Assembly: GCA_902569725.1 (NCBI GenBank)
Contig: CACFVG010000008.1
Coordinates: forward strand, 1 to 42,586
Origin: an uncultured Pelagibacteraceae bacterium
Lineage (GTDB): Bacteria > Pseudomonadota > Alphaproteobacteria > Pelagibacterales > Pelagibacteraceae
Reading direction: 5' to 3'
DNA length: 42,586 bases
Shown one piece after another: positions 1 to 9,931 of the stretch. The notes under the pieces are model-generated. The model was not told where the DNA came from. It worked only from the letters and a program-made list of their open reading frames with translations, and searched no databases. A program made the translations under genes and the position numbers. Every line of letters starts with the position of its first letter. Within the stretch, counting starts at the first letter, position 1.

Positions 1-581
1 GCGAAATTTTAAAAATAGAAACTGTTCATATGCCCGGAAAAGGTAGAATGCAAATAACAGGTAAACTAGGAGATGTCATGCAGGAGTCAGTAAAAGCTGC
101 TAAATCATTCGTTAGATCCAAAAGTTTAGAGTATGGCATTATACCTCCTGTATTTGAAAAAAAAGACTTTCATATTCATGTACCAGAAGGCGCTACTCCA
201 AAAGATGGACCTTCAGCTGGTATTGGAATGGTTACTTCTATTGTTTCTTCAATAACAGAAAATCCGGTCCATAAACATATAGCAATGACAGGCGAAGTTA
301 CTATTACAGGACAAGTATTAGCTATTGGAGGATTAAAAGAAAAACTACTTGCTGCACATAGAGCCGGAATAAAAGAAGTTATAATTCCAAAAGATAATGA
401 AAAAGACTTAGTGGATATACCAAAAAAAGTTCGTGAAGATATTAAAATTACTGCAGTCGAAAATGTTGATGAAGTTCTAAAAATATCTCTAAAAAAAGAA
501 TTAAAAAGAGTTGAGTGGACTGAAGTGGAAAATATTTCCAAAACCGACAAAGATCAAAAATCACAAGCTAGCATTCAGTAA
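1..581 (+). CDS. lon: ATP-dependent protease Lon, C-terminal part (5' end outside window)
   Basis: This is the proteolytic end of Lon, the cytosolic AAA+ serine protease that degrades misfolded and regulatory proteins. The reading frame is open from base 3, so the gene begins before the window. The Ser-Lys catalytic dyad is visible: the serine in [10 protein letters not shown] (near base 210) and the lysine in GGLKEK (near base 340). The last 20 or so residues form a polar tail rich in Glu, Lys and Ser beyond the conserved domain. In many alphaproteobacteria lon is followed by hupB and then tRNA and nuo genes; here the tRNAs follow directly. The family call is certain; the true start cannot be seen. 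Confidence 0.97.
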   Translation, partial: EILKIETVHMPGKGRMQITGKLGDVMQESVKAAKSFVRSKSLEYGIIPPVFEKKDFHIHVPEGATPKDGPSAGIGMVTSIVSSITENPVHKHIAMTGEVTITGQVLAIGGLKEKLLAAHRAGIKEVIIPKDNEKDLVDIPKKVREDIKITAVENVDEVLKISLKKELKRVEWTEVENISKTDKDQKSQASIQ

Positions 582-588
582 TTAACAA

Positions 589-617
589 TTTACATTATCT
601 CTACCTTGTTGTATTAG
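589..617 (+). promoter_or_regulatory. Putative sigma-70 promoter of the tRNA-Val/tRNA-Asp pair
   Basis: A TTTACA hexamer (589-594) is followed after exactly 17 bases by TATTAG (612-617), a reasonable -35/-10 pair. The predicted transcription start, near 624, lies about six bases before the mature 5' end of tRNA-Val, as expected for a tRNA transcript. It sits in the short gap after the lon stop codon. In such AT-rich DNA chance matches are common, so this rests on spacing and position only. Confidence 0.45.
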
Positions 618-629
618 TAGCCTGTTTTT

Positions 630-705
630 GGGCGGTTAGCTCAGTTGGTAGAGCATCTCGTTTACACCGAGGGGGTCAAAGGTTCGAGTCCTTTACTGCC
701 CACCA
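630..705 (+). tRNA. tRNA-Val (anticodon TAC)
   Basis: The sequence folds into a standard 76-base cloverleaf. The acceptor stem GGGCGGT pairs with ACTGCCC, with one G-T pair. The D arm begins TAGCTCAG, the anticodon loop TTTACAC carries TAC flanked by the stem CTCG/CGAG, and the T loop is TTCGAGT. Discriminator A is followed by an encoded CCA. TAC reads GTA and, with modification, other valine codons. The GC-rich tRNA stands out sharply from its AT-rich surroundings. A tRNA-Asp follows seven bases later, probably on the same transcript. Confidence 0.97.
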
Positions 706-712
706 AAAACAC

Positions 713-789
713 GGGGGTGTAGCTCAGTTGGTTAGAGCGATCGCCTGTCACGCGATAGGTCGAGGGTTCGAGTCCCTTCACTCCCGCCA
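713..789 (+). tRNA. tRNA-Asp (anticodon GTC)
   Basis: This is a 77-base cloverleaf with acceptor stem GGGGGTG pairing with CACTCCC, a D arm starting TAGCTCAG, anticodon loop CTGTCAC with GTC, a TTCGAGT T loop, discriminator G and an encoded CCA. G73 and anticodon GTC are identity features of tRNA-Asp. It lies directly behind tRNA-Val, so the two are probably processed from one precursor. The Val-Asp pair just ahead of nuoA is a familiar alphaproteobacterial arrangement. Confidence 0.97.
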
Positions 790-885
790 TTAACTTGATA
801 TTTACTATTATTAGTTACAAATAATCAATAAAATGTGACTTTAACTGCACTTTCATTTAGTTCAAAAGATTATATATAGAAATTG
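790..885 (+). promoter_or_regulatory. Gap before nuoA; candidate promoter region of the nuo operon
   Basis: This 96-base AT-rich gap separates tRNA-Asp from nuoA. It contains TATATATA at 871-878, which could be a -10 element, with TTTCAT (851-856) as a weak -35 at 16 bases. That pair would place the start almost on the nuoA ATG, giving a nearly leaderless message. TTGATA at 795-800 is a better -35 but has no good -10 partner. I see no terminator hairpin after the tRNAs. Readthrough from the tRNA promoter is equally possible. Confidence 0.25.
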
Positions 886-1254
886 ATGCTTGCGGATTTT
901 TTAAAAGATTATTTTTCAATAATTATATTTATAATAATTGCTTTAGGACTAAGCTTTTTATTTATTATAATTAATTTTGCTTTATCACCAAAAAAACCTG
1001 ATCCAGAGAAACTTTCTTCTTATGAATGTGGTTTTGAGCCATTCAATGACTCAAGGATGGAATTTGATGTTAGATTTTACTTAGTAGCAATTTTATTTAT
1101 TATATTTGATTTAGAGATAGCATTTTTATTTCCTTGGGCAATTTCTTTAGGAAGTATTGGATTCTTAGGTTTTATATCAATGATGATATTTTTGTTTATT
1201 TTAACCGTAGGTTTTATTTACGAGTGGAAAAAAGGGGCATTAGATTGGGAATAA
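886..1254 (+). CDS. nuoA: NADH-quinone oxidoreductase subunit A
   Basis: NuoA is a small membrane subunit of proton-pumping respiratory complex I. The 122-residue protein has the family layout: an N-terminal membrane helix (about residues 10-32), a cytoplasmic loop with the conserved cysteine motif YECGFEPF (about residues 46-53), and two C-terminal helices separated by a short turn. The loop cysteine lies next to the quinone cavity in known structures. A TTG lies one codon upstream at 883, but the ATG at 886 is the more likely start. It opens the nuo operon, and nuoB begins three bases after the stop. Confidence 0.96.
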   Translation: MLADFLKDYFSIIIFIIIALGLSFLFIIINFALSPKKPDPEKLSSYECGFEPFNDSRMEFDVRFYLVAILFIIFDLEIAFLFPWAISLGSIGFLGFISMMIFLFILTVGFIYEWKKGALDWE

Positions 1255-1257
1255 AAT

Positions 1258-1779
1258 ATGATAAATTCAGAAAAAGAAAACCAAATACCTGAAGAGTTTA
1301 AGAAGCTTGCAAAAGATTTTAGTGACAATGGATTTATAACAACATCATTTGATAATTTAGTTAATTGGGCCAGAGCGGGCTCTTTGCATTGGATGACTTT
1401 TGGTCTTGCCTGTTGTGCGGTTGAAATGATGCATACATCAATGCCCAGATATGATTTAGAAAGATTTGGCGCTGCTCCAAGGGGTTCTCCAAGACAATCT
1501 GATGTGATGATAGTAGCTGGTACTTTAACAAATAAAATGGCTCCTGCTTTGAGAAAAGTTTACGATCAGATGCCTGAACCTCGATACGTAATTTCAATGG
1601 GAAGCTGTGCAAATGGTGGTGGATATTATCATTATTCTTATTCTGTAGTTAGAGGTTGTGATCGAATAGTACCAGTTGATGTTTATGTCCCCGGCTGTCC
1701 TCCATCTGCAGAAGCACTTCTTTATGGAATATTACAATTGCAAAAAAAAATAAGAAATAAAGGTTCTTTAGAAAGATAA
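1258..1779 (+). CDS. nuoB: NADH-quinone oxidoreductase subunit B
   Basis: NuoB is the peripheral-arm subunit that binds cluster N2, the last [4Fe-4S] centre before ubiquinone. The N2 cysteines are visible: the adjacent pair in ACCAVEMM (about residues 51-56), one in GSCANGGG (about residue 117) and one in [10 protein letters not shown] (about residue 146). Its 173 residues match the usual bacterial length. The short N-terminal extension rich in Glu and Lys is unremarkable. It sits between nuoA and nuoC with gaps of three to four bases. Confidence 0.98.
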   Translation: MINSEKENQIPEEFKKLAKDFSDNGFITTSFDNLVNWARAGSLHWMTFGLACCAVEMMHTSMPRYDLERFGAAPRGSPRQSDVMIVAGTLTNKMAPALRKVYDQMPEPRYVISMGSCANGGGYYHYSYSVVRGCDRIVPVDVYVPGCPPSAEALLYGILQLQKKIRNKGSLER

Positions 1780-1783
1780 ATCA

Positions 1784-2374
1784 ATGAAAAATCTGAATGA
1801 CTTAGAAAAAAAAATTAATTCTGAGCTTACAACTAAAGTTAAAAGTACAAAAATTAATCATAATCATATTTGTATAAATATTGAAAATGAAAATCTATTA
1901 GAAGTAGTTTTATTTTTAAAAAATAATAATCAAACTAGGTTTAAACAATTAATTGATATTACTGCTGTAGATTATCCTCAAAATGAAAGACGTTTTAAAC
2001 TTGTTTATTTATTTTTAAGTCACGAATTTAATTCTAGAATTATTATTGACTTTTTTATTAATGAAAATGAAATTGTTACATCGTTAACTTCAGTTTTTCC
2101 TTCTTCAAACTGGATGGAAAGAGAAGTGTTTGATATGTATGGAATTAAATTTAAAGACCACCCGAATTTAAGAAGAATATTAACTGATTATGGATTCATA
2201 GGACATCCTTTAAGAAAAGATTTTCCTTTGACTGGCCATAATGAAGTTAGATACAGCGAAGATGATAAAAAAGTTATTTATGAGCCTGTTAAATTGGAAC
2301 AAAATTATAGAAATTTTGACTACGAAAGTCCATGGGAGGGAACTGAATATATAAAAAAACAAACTAAAAAATAA
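1784..2374 (+). CDS. nuoC: NADH-quinone oxidoreductase subunit C
   Basis: NuoC (30-kDa subunit) is a cluster-free structural protein of the peripheral arm that packs against NuoD. The conserved block [20 protein letters not shown] followed by RRILTDYGF and [11 protein letters not shown] (about residues 109-149) is the family signature. The 196-residue length is normal for the stand-alone alphaproteobacterial form, not the fused NuoCD of enterics. Its stop codon overlaps the nuoD start by one base (TAATG), suggesting translational coupling. The N-terminal third is Asn/Lys-rich and poorly conserved. Confidence 0.97.
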   Translation: MKNLNDLEKKINSELTTKVKSTKINHNHICINIENENLLEVVLFLKNNNQTRFKQLIDITAVDYPQNERRFKLVYLFLSHEFNSRIIIDFFINENEIVTSLTSVFPSSNWMEREVFDMYGIKFKDHPNLRRILTDYGFIGHPLRKDFPLTGHNEVRYSEDDKKVIYEPVKLEQNYRNFDYESPWEGTEYIKKQTKK

Positions 2375-3549
2375 TGGTTAAAGAGAAAAAAACATTAAAT
2401 TTAAATTTTGGACCACAACATCCTGCCGCACATGGTGTGTTGAGACTTATTTTAGAATTAGATGGAGAAGTGGTTGAGCATGCTGATCCTCATATTGGAT
2501 TGTTACACAGAGGTACAGAAAAGTTAATTGAAAACAAAACTTATCTTCAAGCATTGCCTTATTTTGACAGACTTGATTATGTTGCTCCAATGAATCAAGA
2601 GCATGCATTTGCTCTCGCAGTTGAAAAAATTTTAAATATTGAAGTTCCTATTAGGGCTCAATTTATAAGAGTAATGTTTTGTGAAATTGGACGAATATTA
2701 AGTCATATTTTAAATATAACTACCCAGGCACTTGATGTTGGTGCATTAACACCTTCACTTTGGGGTTTTGAAGAAAGAGAAATTTTAATGACTTTTTATG
2801 AGAGGGTTTCTGGTTCAAGACTACATGCAAATTATTTTAGAACTGGTGGAGTTCATCAAGATTTACCTAGAGGATTAAGTGAAGATATAGCAAAATTTTG
2901 TCAAAACTTTCCAAAAGTTATTAATGATTTAGAAACTCTTTTAACTGATAACAGAATATTTAAACAAAGAAATGTCGATATAGGAATTGTCTCTAAACAA
3001 GACGCTCTAGATTATTCTTTTTCTGGAGTAATGTTAAGAGGATCAGGAATTCCATGGGATCTAAGAAAATCTCAGTCTTACGAATGTTATGATCAACTCG
3101 ATTTTAAAATACCAGTTGGTAAAAATGGAGATTGTTATGACAGATATTTATGCCGTATTGAAGAGATGAAAGAAAGTGTAAATATAATAAACCAATGCTT
3201 AGTAAAAATGCCAAGTGGACCTATAAAATCACTAGATGGAAAAATAAGTCCTCCGCCAAAAAAAGAACTTAAAGAATCTATGGAGGCTTTAATTCATCAT
3301 TTTAAATTATTCACAGAAGGTTATAGAGTTAAGAAAGATGAAATATATGTTGCTGTTGAAGCACCCAAAGGTGAATTTGGTGTTTATTTAATTTCTGATG
3401 GATCAAGCAAGCCATATAAATGTAAAATAAGAGCACCAGGTTTTTCACATCTTCAAGCAATGGATTATTTGATTAAAGGACATATGTTAGCTGATGTTCC
3501 AGCTGTTCTAGGATCAATGGATGTAGTTTTTGGAGAAATAGATAGATGA
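2374..3549 (+). CDS. nuoD: NADH-quinone oxidoreductase subunit D
   Basis: NuoD (49-kDa subunit) forms most of the ubiquinone-binding cavity together with NuoB and NuoH and is related to the [NiFe]-hydrogenase large subunit. Signatures seen are [15 protein letters not shown] near the N terminus (about residues 11-25), [10 protein letters not shown] with its conserved His-Arg, the [15 protein letters not shown] block, and a C terminus ending [12 protein letters not shown], as is typical. The histidine and nearby tyrosine that contact the quinone head group in known structures lie in expected blocks. It has 391 residues, a standard length. The stop overlaps nuoE by four bases. Confidence 0.98.
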   Translation: MVKEKKTLNLNFGPQHPAAHGVLRLILELDGEVVEHADPHIGLLHRGTEKLIENKTYLQALPYFDRLDYVAPMNQEHAFALAVEKILNIEVPIRAQFIRVMFCEIGRILSHILNITTQALDVGALTPSLWGFEEREILMTFYERVSGSRLHANYFRTGGVHQDLPRGLSEDIAKFCQNFPKVINDLETLLTDNRIFKQRNVDIGIVSKQDALDYSFSGVMLRGSGIPWDLRKSQSYECYDQLDFKIPVGKNGDCYDRYLCRIEEMKESVNIINQCLVKMPSGPIKSLDGKISPPPKKELKESMEALIHHFKLFTEGYRVKKDEIYVAVEAPKGEFGVYLISDGSSKPYKCKIRAPGFSHLQAMDYLIKGHMLADVPAVLGSMDVVFGEIDR

Positions 3550-4154
3550 GTATTAAAAAAGTTTCTAAAGAACAGCCTATAGACTTTAAATTTAAGGAAA
3601 AAAATCTAGAAGAAGCAAAAAAAATAATAAAAATTTATCCAGAGGGAAAACAACAAAGTGCAGTTATGGCATTACTTTACTTAGCTCAAAAACAGAATGA
3701 TAATTGGATACCTCTAGTTGCAATGAAATATATTGCTAAATTTTTAAATATTCCTTACATAAAAGTTTACGAAGTAGCCACATTTTATTCAATGTATAAT
3801 TTATCACCAGTTGGAAAATATTTTTTTCAAATTTGTACTACTACACCATGTATGCTCAGAGGAGCATACGATATTGTAAATGTATGTAAGGAAAAAATAT
3901 CAGATAAAGAAAAAGAACTTTCAAAAGATAAAACTTGTTCGTGGATGGAAGTAGAGTGTTTAGGTGCCTGCATAAATGCTCCTATGATGCAAATCAATGA
4001 TGATTATTACGAAGATTTAAACAAAGAAAAAACAGAAAAAATTATAAATCAAATACAAAATGGAGAAAAACCTGTCCCTGGATCATATAGAGGTAGAAAA
4101 AACTCTGAACCAGAAAATAATAGAAAAACTTTATTAAATATAAAAAATGCTTAA
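3546..4154 (+). CDS. nuoE: NADH-quinone oxidoreductase subunit E
   Basis: NuoE (24-kDa subunit) is a thioredoxin-fold protein carrying [2Fe-2S] cluster N1a in the NADH dehydrogenase module with NuoF and NuoG. The four ligands appear in two blocks: [11 protein letters not shown] (about residues 97-107) and [13 protein letters not shown] (about residues 137-149). Length (202 residues) is normal. The C-terminal 30 residues are polar and charged and follow the [13 protein letters not shown] region often seen in alphaproteobacterial NuoE. The ATG overlaps the nuoD stop as ATGA, and the nuoE end overlaps nuoF by eight bases. Confidence 0.97.
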   Translation: MSIKKVSKEQPIDFKFKEKNLEEAKKIIKIYPEGKQQSAVMALLYLAQKQNDNWIPLVAMKYIAKFLNIPYIKVYEVATFYSMYNLSPVGKYFFQICTTTPCMLRGAYDIVNVCKEKISDKEKELSKDKTCSWMEVECLGACINAPMMQINDDYYEDLNKEKTEKIINQIQNGEKPVPGSYRGRKNSEPENNRKTLLNIKNA

Positions 4155-5469
4155 AGACGAAGATAGAATTTTTACAAATTTATATAATGACCTTGGACCA
4201 GATATTTTATCTGCTCAAAAAAGAGGGGATTGGCAAAGCACCAATGAAATTATAAAAAAAGGTAAAGAATGGATAATTAGTGAAATAAAATCTTCTGAAC
4301 TTAGAGGACGAGGAGGAGCAGGTTTTCCAACTGGTCTTAAATGGTCATTTGCACCTAAGAAAGTTGGTTCAAGACCTCATTATCTTGTTATTAATGCTGA
4401 TGAATCTGAACCTGGAACTTGTAAAGATAGAGATATTTTAAGATTTGAACCTCATAAATTAATTGAAGGTTGTTTGCTAACAGCATATGCAGTTAATGCT
4501 AACAAATGTTATATTTATATAAGAGGAGAATATTTTAACGAAGGTAAAAAACTTCAAGAAGCTATAAATGAAGCTTATGAAAAAAAATTAATTGGTGTTA
4601 ATGCATGTGATAGCGGATGGGATTTTGATATATATATCCATTACGGTGCAGGAGCTTATATTTGTGGAGAGGAAACTGCTTTATTAGAAAGTCTTGAGGG
4701 TAAGAAAGGCCAACCTAGATTAAAACCTCCTTTTCCAGCTTTAATAGGTCTTTATGGATGTCCAACAATTATAAATAATGTTGAAACAATTGCTGTAGTT
4801 CCAACTATATTGAGAAGAGGAGCAAAATGGTTTTCAAGCATTGGTAAGTCAAAAAATACTGGAACAAAAATTTATTGTATTTCTGGCAATGTAAATAACC
4901 CATGCAATGTTGAAGAAGAGATGGGAATTTCATTAAAAGAATTAATTGAAAAACATGCTGGTGGTGTAATTGGAGGTTGGGAAAATCTTCAAGCAGTAAT
5001 ACCAGGAGGTTCTTCAATGCCACTGCTTCCAAAAAAAATTTGTGAGACAATTAATATGGACTTTGACTCTCTCGTTGAACAGAAGAGTGGATTAGGTACA
5101 GCTGGAATTATAGTTATAAATAAAGACCAAGATATAATTAAATGTATGGCAAGAATAGCAAGATTCTACAAACATGAGAGTTGTGGACAATGCACACCGT
5201 GTAGAGAAGGTTCAGGATGGATGTGGAGAATGCTTGAAAGAATGGCAAAAGGTGAAGCATCAAGAGATGAAGTTGATATGTTGATGGATGTTACAAAACA
5301 AATTGAAGGGCATACAATTTGTGCATTTGGAGAAGGATCTGCTTGGCCAATACAAGGTTTACTTAGACATTTTAAAAAAGAAGTAGCAAAAAGAAATAAT
5401 TTTAATCCTTTAGTTAATACAAATAAGAAAATTCCTTATCTAGTGGATCAACATTTATTGGAAAAATAA
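4147..5469 (+). CDS. nuoF: NADH-quinone oxidoreductase subunit F
   Basis: NuoF (51-kDa subunit) binds NADH and FMN and carries [4Fe-4S] cluster N3; it is the electron entry site of complex I. Visible signatures are the FMN/NADH glycine-rich segment [17 protein letters not shown] (about residues 51-67), [19 protein letters not shown] (about residues 167-185), and the N3 ligands in [12 protein letters not shown] (about residues 345-356) with the fourth cysteine in HTICAFGEG. Length (440 residues) is typical. Its start lies inside the nuoE end and its stop overlaps the nuoG ATG by one base. Confidence 0.98.
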   Translation: MLKDEDRIFTNLYNDLGPDILSAQKRGDWQSTNEIIKKGKEWIISEIKSSELRGRGGAGFPTGLKWSFAPKKVGSRPHYLVINADESEPGTCKDRDILRFEPHKLIEGCLLTAYAVNANKCYIYIRGEYFNEGKKLQEAINEAYEKKLIGVNACDSGWDFDIYIHYGAGAYICGEETALLESLEGKKGQPRLKPPFPALIGLYGCPTIINNVETIAVVPTILRRGAKWFSSIGKSKNTGTKIYCISGNVNNPCNVEEEMGISLKELIEKHAGGVIGGWENLQAVIPGGSSMPLLPKKICETINMDFDSLVEQKSGLGTAGIIVINKDQDIIKCMARIARFYKHESCGQCTPCREGSGWMWRMLERMAKGEASRDEVDMLMDVTKQIEGHTICAFGEGSAWPIQGLLRHFKKEVAKRNNFNPLVNTNKKIPYLVDQHLLEK

Positions 5470-7499
5470 TGATTAAATTAAAAGTAAACGATTTAGATAT
5501 AGAAGTTGAAGAAGGCTTAACTGTACTCCAGGCATGCGAAAAAGCAGGGGCAGAAATTCCCAGGTTCTGCTATCACGAAAAACTTTCTATAGCTGGTAAT
5601 TGTAGAATGTGTTTAGTAGAAATTGAAAAATCTCCTAAACCTGTAGCTTCATGCGCAATGCCAATATCAGAAGGTATGAATATTAAAACAAATACTGAAA
5701 AGGTAGAAAAAGCAAGAAAAGGTGTTATGGAGTTTTTATTAGCAAATCATCCTTTGGACTGTCCTGTTTGTGATCAAGGTGGAGAATGTGACTTACAAGA
5801 TCAATCAATGTTCTATGGAATAGATAAATCTAGATATAAAGAAAATAAAAGAGAGGTTGAGGACAAATATATGGGCCCTTTAATTAAAACTCAAATGACG
5901 AGATGTATTCATTGTACGAGATGTATTAGATTTGCAACTGAAGTTGCTGGAGTTCCTGAACTTGGTGCAATTGGTAGAGGTGAAGATATGCAAATAACAA
6001 CTTACTTAGAAAAATCAATGGAATCAGAACTTTCAGCCAATGTTATTGATTTATGTCCAGTAGGTGCATTGACATCAAAGCCCTACGTCTTTGAAGCTAG
6101 ACCCTGGGAGCTAAAAAAAACTGAAACAATTGATGTAATGGATGGCGTAGGATCAAGTATAAGAGTTGATACATATGGATGGGAAGTCAAAAGAGTATTA
6201 CCAAGAATAAATGAGGATATTAATGAAGAATGGATATCGGATAAAACTAGATATGCATGTGATGGCATTAAAAATCAAAGAATAGATATACCTTACCTTA
6301 AAAACAAAGAAGGCTTTGAAAAAATTTCATGGGAAGAAGCAAATAAAATAATTGTCAAAAAAATTAACGAAACATCATCAGATAAAATTGCTGGATTTAC
6401 AGGAGACCTTACTAATATGGAAACTTTATATGTAGCAAAAGAATTTTTTAACAAAACTATTAAGTCTAAATATTTAGATTCAAGAACTACCAATACTTAT
6501 GTAAATACAACCAATAAAGAAAACTATATTTTTAATTCAACAATTAATGGCATTGAAGATTCTGATTTAATTATTCTAATAGGAACAAACCCAAGATACG
6601 AAGCTACAATTTTAAATTTAAGAATAAGAAAAAGTTATCTAAAAAATAGTTTAGAAGTTTATTCAATTGGAGATGTTGGTGATTTAACTTATCCATACGA
6701 AATTTTTCCTAATGATACAAAAGTTATTAAAGACATAATAGAAGGAAATCATAGTTTATCCACTAAAATTGAAAATTCAAAAAAGCCTATAATAATTATT
6801 GGACAATCTGTGCTAAATTTGAAATCAGGAAAATATGTATTTGAGGAAATTAAAAAATATTTAACATCAGTAAATAAAATTACAGATGAGTGGAATTCAT
6901 TAAATGTTTTATCAAAAGATGCATCTACAGTAGGTTCAAATGATTTAAATATTATAAGTTCGACGGACTCGCAAAATTTAACTTTAACAAAAACTTTGAA
7001 AAATGAATTTGAAGTTTTATTTTTAATCGGCCAGGATAATCTTAAATTTAAAAAGAAAAATGAATTTGTAATATATATAGGTAGCCATGGTGATTCAGGA
7101 GCTGAATTTGCAGATATTATATTGCCCGGATCAACTTATACAGAGCAAGATGGACATTTTGCCAATCTAGAAGGAAAAATTCAAAAAGCTTATAAAGCAT
7201 CTTATCCGCCTGGTGATGCTAAAGAAGATTGGGAAATTATTAATAATTTATCTGAATTATTAAAAAGAAAAAAATTATTTAAAAATAAAGATGAATTGAT
7301 TGACAGTATGTTTAATTATCTAAATTTAAAATCAGAAAATGATAAAAGTGAATCAACATCTGCAGATTTTGCTGATGAAAAAATTATTGTAGATAATTCT
7401 GACTATTATTTTTCAAATGTTATTGCGAGAGCTTCAAAAACTATGGCTGATTGCCATAACGAAAAAATAAAACTAAAAAATACTGGAACTGACGGATAA
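5469..7499 (+). CDS. nuoG: NADH-quinone oxidoreductase subunit G
   Basis: NuoG (75-kDa subunit) conducts electrons through several iron-sulfur clusters in the peripheral arm. The N-terminal ferredoxin-like domain (residues 1-80) holds the N1b cysteines in [16 protein letters not shown] His-Cys N5 motif follows in [14 protein letters not shown] (about residues 94-107), and two further groups in CIHCTRC and DLCPVGAL complete N4. The remaining part is a degenerate molybdopterin-oxidoreductase-like fold that is shorter and more Lys/Asn-rich than in larger genomes (676 residues in total, near the usual alphaproteobacterial size). The stop overlaps the nuoH start by one base. Confidence 0.97.
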   Translation: MIKLKVNDLDIEVEEGLTVLQACEKAGAEIPRFCYHEKLSIAGNCRMCLVEIEKSPKPVASCAMPISEGMNIKTNTEKVEKARKGVMEFLLANHPLDCPVCDQGGECDLQDQSMFYGIDKSRYKENKREVEDKYMGPLIKTQMTRCIHCTRCIRFATEVAGVPELGAIGRGEDMQITTYLEKSMESELSANVIDLCPVGALTSKPYVFEARPWELKKTETIDVMDGVGSSIRVDTYGWEVKRVLPRINEDINEEWISDKTRYACDGIKNQRIDIPYLKNKEGFEKISWEEANKIIVKKINETSSDKIAGFTGDLTNMETLYVAKEFFNKTIKSKYLDSRTTNTYVNTTNKENYIFNSTINGIEDSDLIILIGTNPRYEATILNLRIRKSYLKNSLEVYSIGDVGDLTYPYEIFPNDTKVIKDIIEGNHSLSTKIENSKKPIIIIGQSVLNLKSGKYVFEEIKKYLTSVNKITDEWNSLNVLSKDASTVGSNDLNIISSTDSQNLTLTKTLKNEFEVLFLIGQDNLKFKKKNEFVIYIGSHGDSGAEFADIILPGSTYTEQDGHFANLEGKIQKAYKASYPPGDAKEDWEIINNLSELLKRKKLFKNKDELIDSMFNYLNLKSENDKSESTSADFADEKIIVDNSDYYFSNVIARASKTMADCHNEKIKLKNTGTDG

Positions 7500-8500
7500 T
7501 GATTGAAAATTTAAATATTTTAATATTTGAAATTTATAAAATTTTTCTTTTAATTATTCCAATTTTAACAGCGGTGGCAATGATAGTTTGGCTTGATAGA
7601 AGAGTGTGGGCATTTGTTCAAAAAAGAAGAGGACCAAATGTGGTTGGTCCTTTTGGGTTATTTCAATCTATAGCTGATGCTTTAAAATATATATTTAAAG
7701 AAATAATCATCCCTGCTAGTGCTAATAAAATTATATTTATTCTTGCACCAATCGTAACAATGACATTAGCTTTAATTGCCTGGGCAGTTATACCTTTTAG
7801 TGAAGAAATTGTTTTAGCTAATATCAATGTTGGTATACTATATCTTTTTGCTGTCTCATCTCTAGGAGTTTATGGAATTATAATGGGTGGTTGGGCGTCA
7901 AATTCAAAATATCCTTTTTTAGGTGCAATCAGATCTGCTGCGCAAATGGTATCTTATGAAGTTTCTATAGGAGTTATAATAATAAATGTTTTGTTGTGTG
8001 TTGGCTCATTAAACTTAACCGATATTGTTTTAGCTCAAAAAAATTTATGGTTCATAGTTCCTCTATTTCCAATGTTTGTCATTTTTTTTATTTCCGCTCT
8101 TGCTGAAACTAATAGACCTCCATTTGATTTACCTGAAGCTGAAGCTGAACTTGTAGCAGGTTATCAAACTGAATATTCAGGAATGATGTACGCAATGTTT
8201 TGGTTAGGAGAATATGCAAATATTTTATTAATGTGTAGCCTGGGATCTATTTTGTTTTTAGGAGGGTGGTTATCACCAATAGATATTTATCCTTTCACAA
8301 TTGTTCCTGCTCCACTTTGGTTGATAATTAAAATATTGTTGTTATTTATTTTATTCTCCTTAGTTAAAGCTATAGTCCCAAGATATAGATATGACCAATT
8401 AATGAAATTAGGTTGGAAAATTTTTCTTCCTCTATCATTAACTTGGGTAGTTTTAACTGCAAGTTATTTGTTTTATTTTAACCTATTGCCGGTAAACTAA
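7499..8500 (+). CDS. nuoH: NADH-quinone oxidoreductase subunit H
   Basis: NuoH is the membrane subunit that joins the peripheral and membrane arms and lines the quinone tunnel. About eight hydrophobic helices are visible across 333 residues. Conserved loops include the Arg-rich [16 protein letters not shown] (about residues 40-55), where quinone-site residues lie, and [20 protein letters not shown] (about residues 200-219) with the run of conserved acidic residues. The sequence is well preserved compared with the more drifted genes downstream. It starts at the last base of nuoG and is followed two bases later by nuoI. Confidence 0.98.
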   Translation: MIENLNILIFEIYKIFLLIIPILTAVAMIVWLDRRVWAFVQKRRGPNVVGPFGLFQSIADALKYIFKEIIIPASANKIIFILAPIVTMTLALIAWAVIPFSEEIVLANINVGILYLFAVSSLGVYGIIMGGWASNSKYPFLGAIRSAAQMVSYEVSIGVIIINVLLCVGSLNLTDIVLAQKNLWFIVPLFPMFVIFFISALAETNRPPFDLPEAEAELVAGYQTEYSGMMYAMFWLGEYANILLMCSLGSILFLGGWLSPIDIYPFTIVPAPLWLIIKILLLFILFSLVKAIVPRYRYDQLMKLGWKIFLPLSLTWVVLTASYLFYFNLLPVN

Positions 8501-8502
8501 TT

Positions 8503-8988
8503 ATGAAAATATCAAGATTTATTAAAACAATTTTATTAGTAGATTTTATAAGTGCTTTAATTATTGCTATTAAAGAATCTTTTAAATCCAAAAAAACTTT
8601 AAATTATCCTTTTGAAAAAGGGAAAATTAGTCCAAGATTCCGAGGTGAACATGCTTTAAGAAGATATCCTAATGGAGAGGAAAGATGCATAGCATGTAAA
8701 TTATGTGAAGCAGTTTGTCCAGCTCAAGCAATTACAATTGAATCAACTGAAAGAGAAGATGGTAGTAGAAAAACCACAAGATATGACATTGATATGCTCA
8801 AATGTATATATTGTGGTCTATGTGAAGAGTCTTGTCCGGTTGATGCAATTGTTCAAGGACCTAATTTTGAATTTTCAACAGAGACACGAGAGGAACTTTA
8901 TTACAATAAGGAAAAATTATTAGATAATGGTGATAGATGGGAAAGTATATTAGCAGCAAATATTAAAGCAGATAACCCTTACAGATAA
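8503..8988 (+). CDS. nuoI: NADH-quinone oxidoreductase subunit I
   Basis: NuoI (TYKY subunit) is an 8Fe ferredoxin-type protein carrying clusters N6a and N6b that pass electrons to N2. Two complete [4Fe-4S] motifs are visible: [16 protein letters not shown] (about residues 62-77) and [16 protein letters not shown] (about residues 101-116). The N-terminal amphipathic stretch anchors it to the membrane arm. At 161 residues it is the standard alphaproteobacterial form. A small internal frame at 8705-8923 is a shadow of this gene, not a separate coding region. Confidence 0.98.
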   Translation: MKISRFIKTILLVDFISALIIAIKESFKSKKTLNYPFEKGKISPRFRGEHALRRYPNGEERCIACKLCEAVCPAQAITIESTEREDGSRKTTRYDIDMLKCIYCGLCEESCPVDAIVQGPNFEFSTETREELYYNKEKLLDNGDRWESILAANIKADNPYR

Positions 8989-8990
8989 AT

Positions 8991-9626
8991 ATGATAATTC
9001 ATTCTATATTTTTTTATATTTTTTCAATTATTGCTGTTTTTTCTGCAATCATGGTTACCATTTCAAGAAATACCGTTCATTCAGTTTTTTTTCTAATATT
9101 AGATTTTATAACTATTTCTTGTCTATTTATAATGATAGGTGCTGAATTCATAGGGATGATCATGCTAATAGTTTATGTTGGTGCAGTAGCAGTTTTATTT
9201 TTATTTGTAGTAATGATGCTTAATGTTTCTAAGCAAAAAAATGAATGGCTAGGTGGTGAAAAAAATTCAAATCATATTCCTATTGGTCTGTTAATAAGTG
9301 GAGTTATATTTTTTGAGCTAATTATTGTTATTGGTGGATGGAAATATAAGCCTGAATTATTTAAAACATTTTCTTCAATTGGTATAGACTTAAACAGCAC
9401 AAATACACATGAAATAGGTAAAGTTTTATACACAGATTATATTCACCTTTTCCAGTTAAGCGGAATGGTTCTATTAGTAGCTATGATAGGAGCTATTGTT
9501 TTAACATTCAGACAAAGAGAAGGCATTAAGAAACAAAGTTATTTTAGACAAATATCAAGAGAACGAAATGAAGGTGTTGAGCTAACAGATCCAAAAAAAA
9601 ATGAGGGAGTAAAAATTGATGTTTGA
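8991..9626 (+). CDS. nuoJ: NADH-quinone oxidoreductase subunit J
   Basis: NuoJ (ND6 equivalent) is a membrane subunit of complex I with five hydrophobic helices. The conserved third helix with [18 protein letters not shown] (about residues 62-79) is clear; it holds the pi-bulge region linked to proton coupling in known structures. The 211-residue protein ends in a charged tail of about 40 residues with an internal near-repeat, [17 protein letters not shown] (residues about 193-209), where NEGV occurs twice. The 3' end overlaps nuoK by eight bases. Confidence 0.96.
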   Translation: MIIHSIFFYIFSIIAVFSAIMVTISRNTVHSVFFLILDFITISCLFIMIGAEFIGMIMLIVYVGAVAVLFLFVVMMLNVSKQKNEWLGGEKNSNHIPIGLLISGVIFFELIIVIGGWKYKPELFKTFSSIGIDLNSTNTHEIGKVLYTDYIHLFQLSGMVLLVAMIGAIVLTFRQREGIKKQSYFRQISRERNEGVELTDPKKNEGVKIDV

Positions 9627-9930
9627 AATATCTCTAGGTCATTACCTGATTCTTGCAGCAACCATTTTTACTATTGGAGTTGTTGGAATTTTTTTAAATA
9701 GAAAAAACATTATAGTAATTTTAATGAGCATTGAATTAATACTTCTTGCTGTCAATATTAACTTAGTTTCTTTTTCAATTTATATGAATGATTTAACCGG
9801 CCAGATATTTACTCTATTTATTCTAACTGTTGCAGCAGCTGAGGCAGCAATAGGTTTAGCAATAATTGTAATTTACTACAGAAATTCTGGAACTATTAGA
9901 GTTCAAGAAATTGATAAATTAAAAGGTTAA
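9619..9930 (+). CDS. nuoK: NADH-quinone oxidoreductase subunit K
   Basis: NuoK (ND4L equivalent) is a small three-helix proton-channel subunit of complex I. The family block [19 protein letters not shown] (about residues 30-48) contains the conserved membrane glutamate, and the second helix has [12 protein letters not shown] with the other glutamate (about residues 71-82). From the ATG at 9619 it has 103 residues, a usual length; the TTG at 9616 is a less likely start. The start lies inside the nuoJ coding end, suggesting translational coupling. Confidence 0.97.
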   Translation: MFEISLGHYLILAATIFTIGVVGIFLNRKNIIVILMSIELILLAVNINLVSFSIYMNDLTGQIFTLFILTVAAAEAAIGLAIIVIYYRNSGTIRVQEIDKLKG

Positions 9931-9931
9931 A

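Noticed and set aside
176-550. Minus-strand open frame of 124 codons opposite lon
   Set aside because: It is the antisense of a well-conserved Lon domain; its Ser/Thr/Ile-rich translation is what reverse reading of AT-rich coding DNA gives.
8705-8923. Small plus-strand open frame of 72 codons inside nuoI
   Set aside because: It is a frame-shifted reading of the conserved ferredoxin gene, with no family pattern of its own.
9580-9620. Repeat NEGV in the NuoJ tail as a possible functional repeat
   Set aside because: Only two short copies in a low-complexity charged tail; more likely chance or a small duplication.
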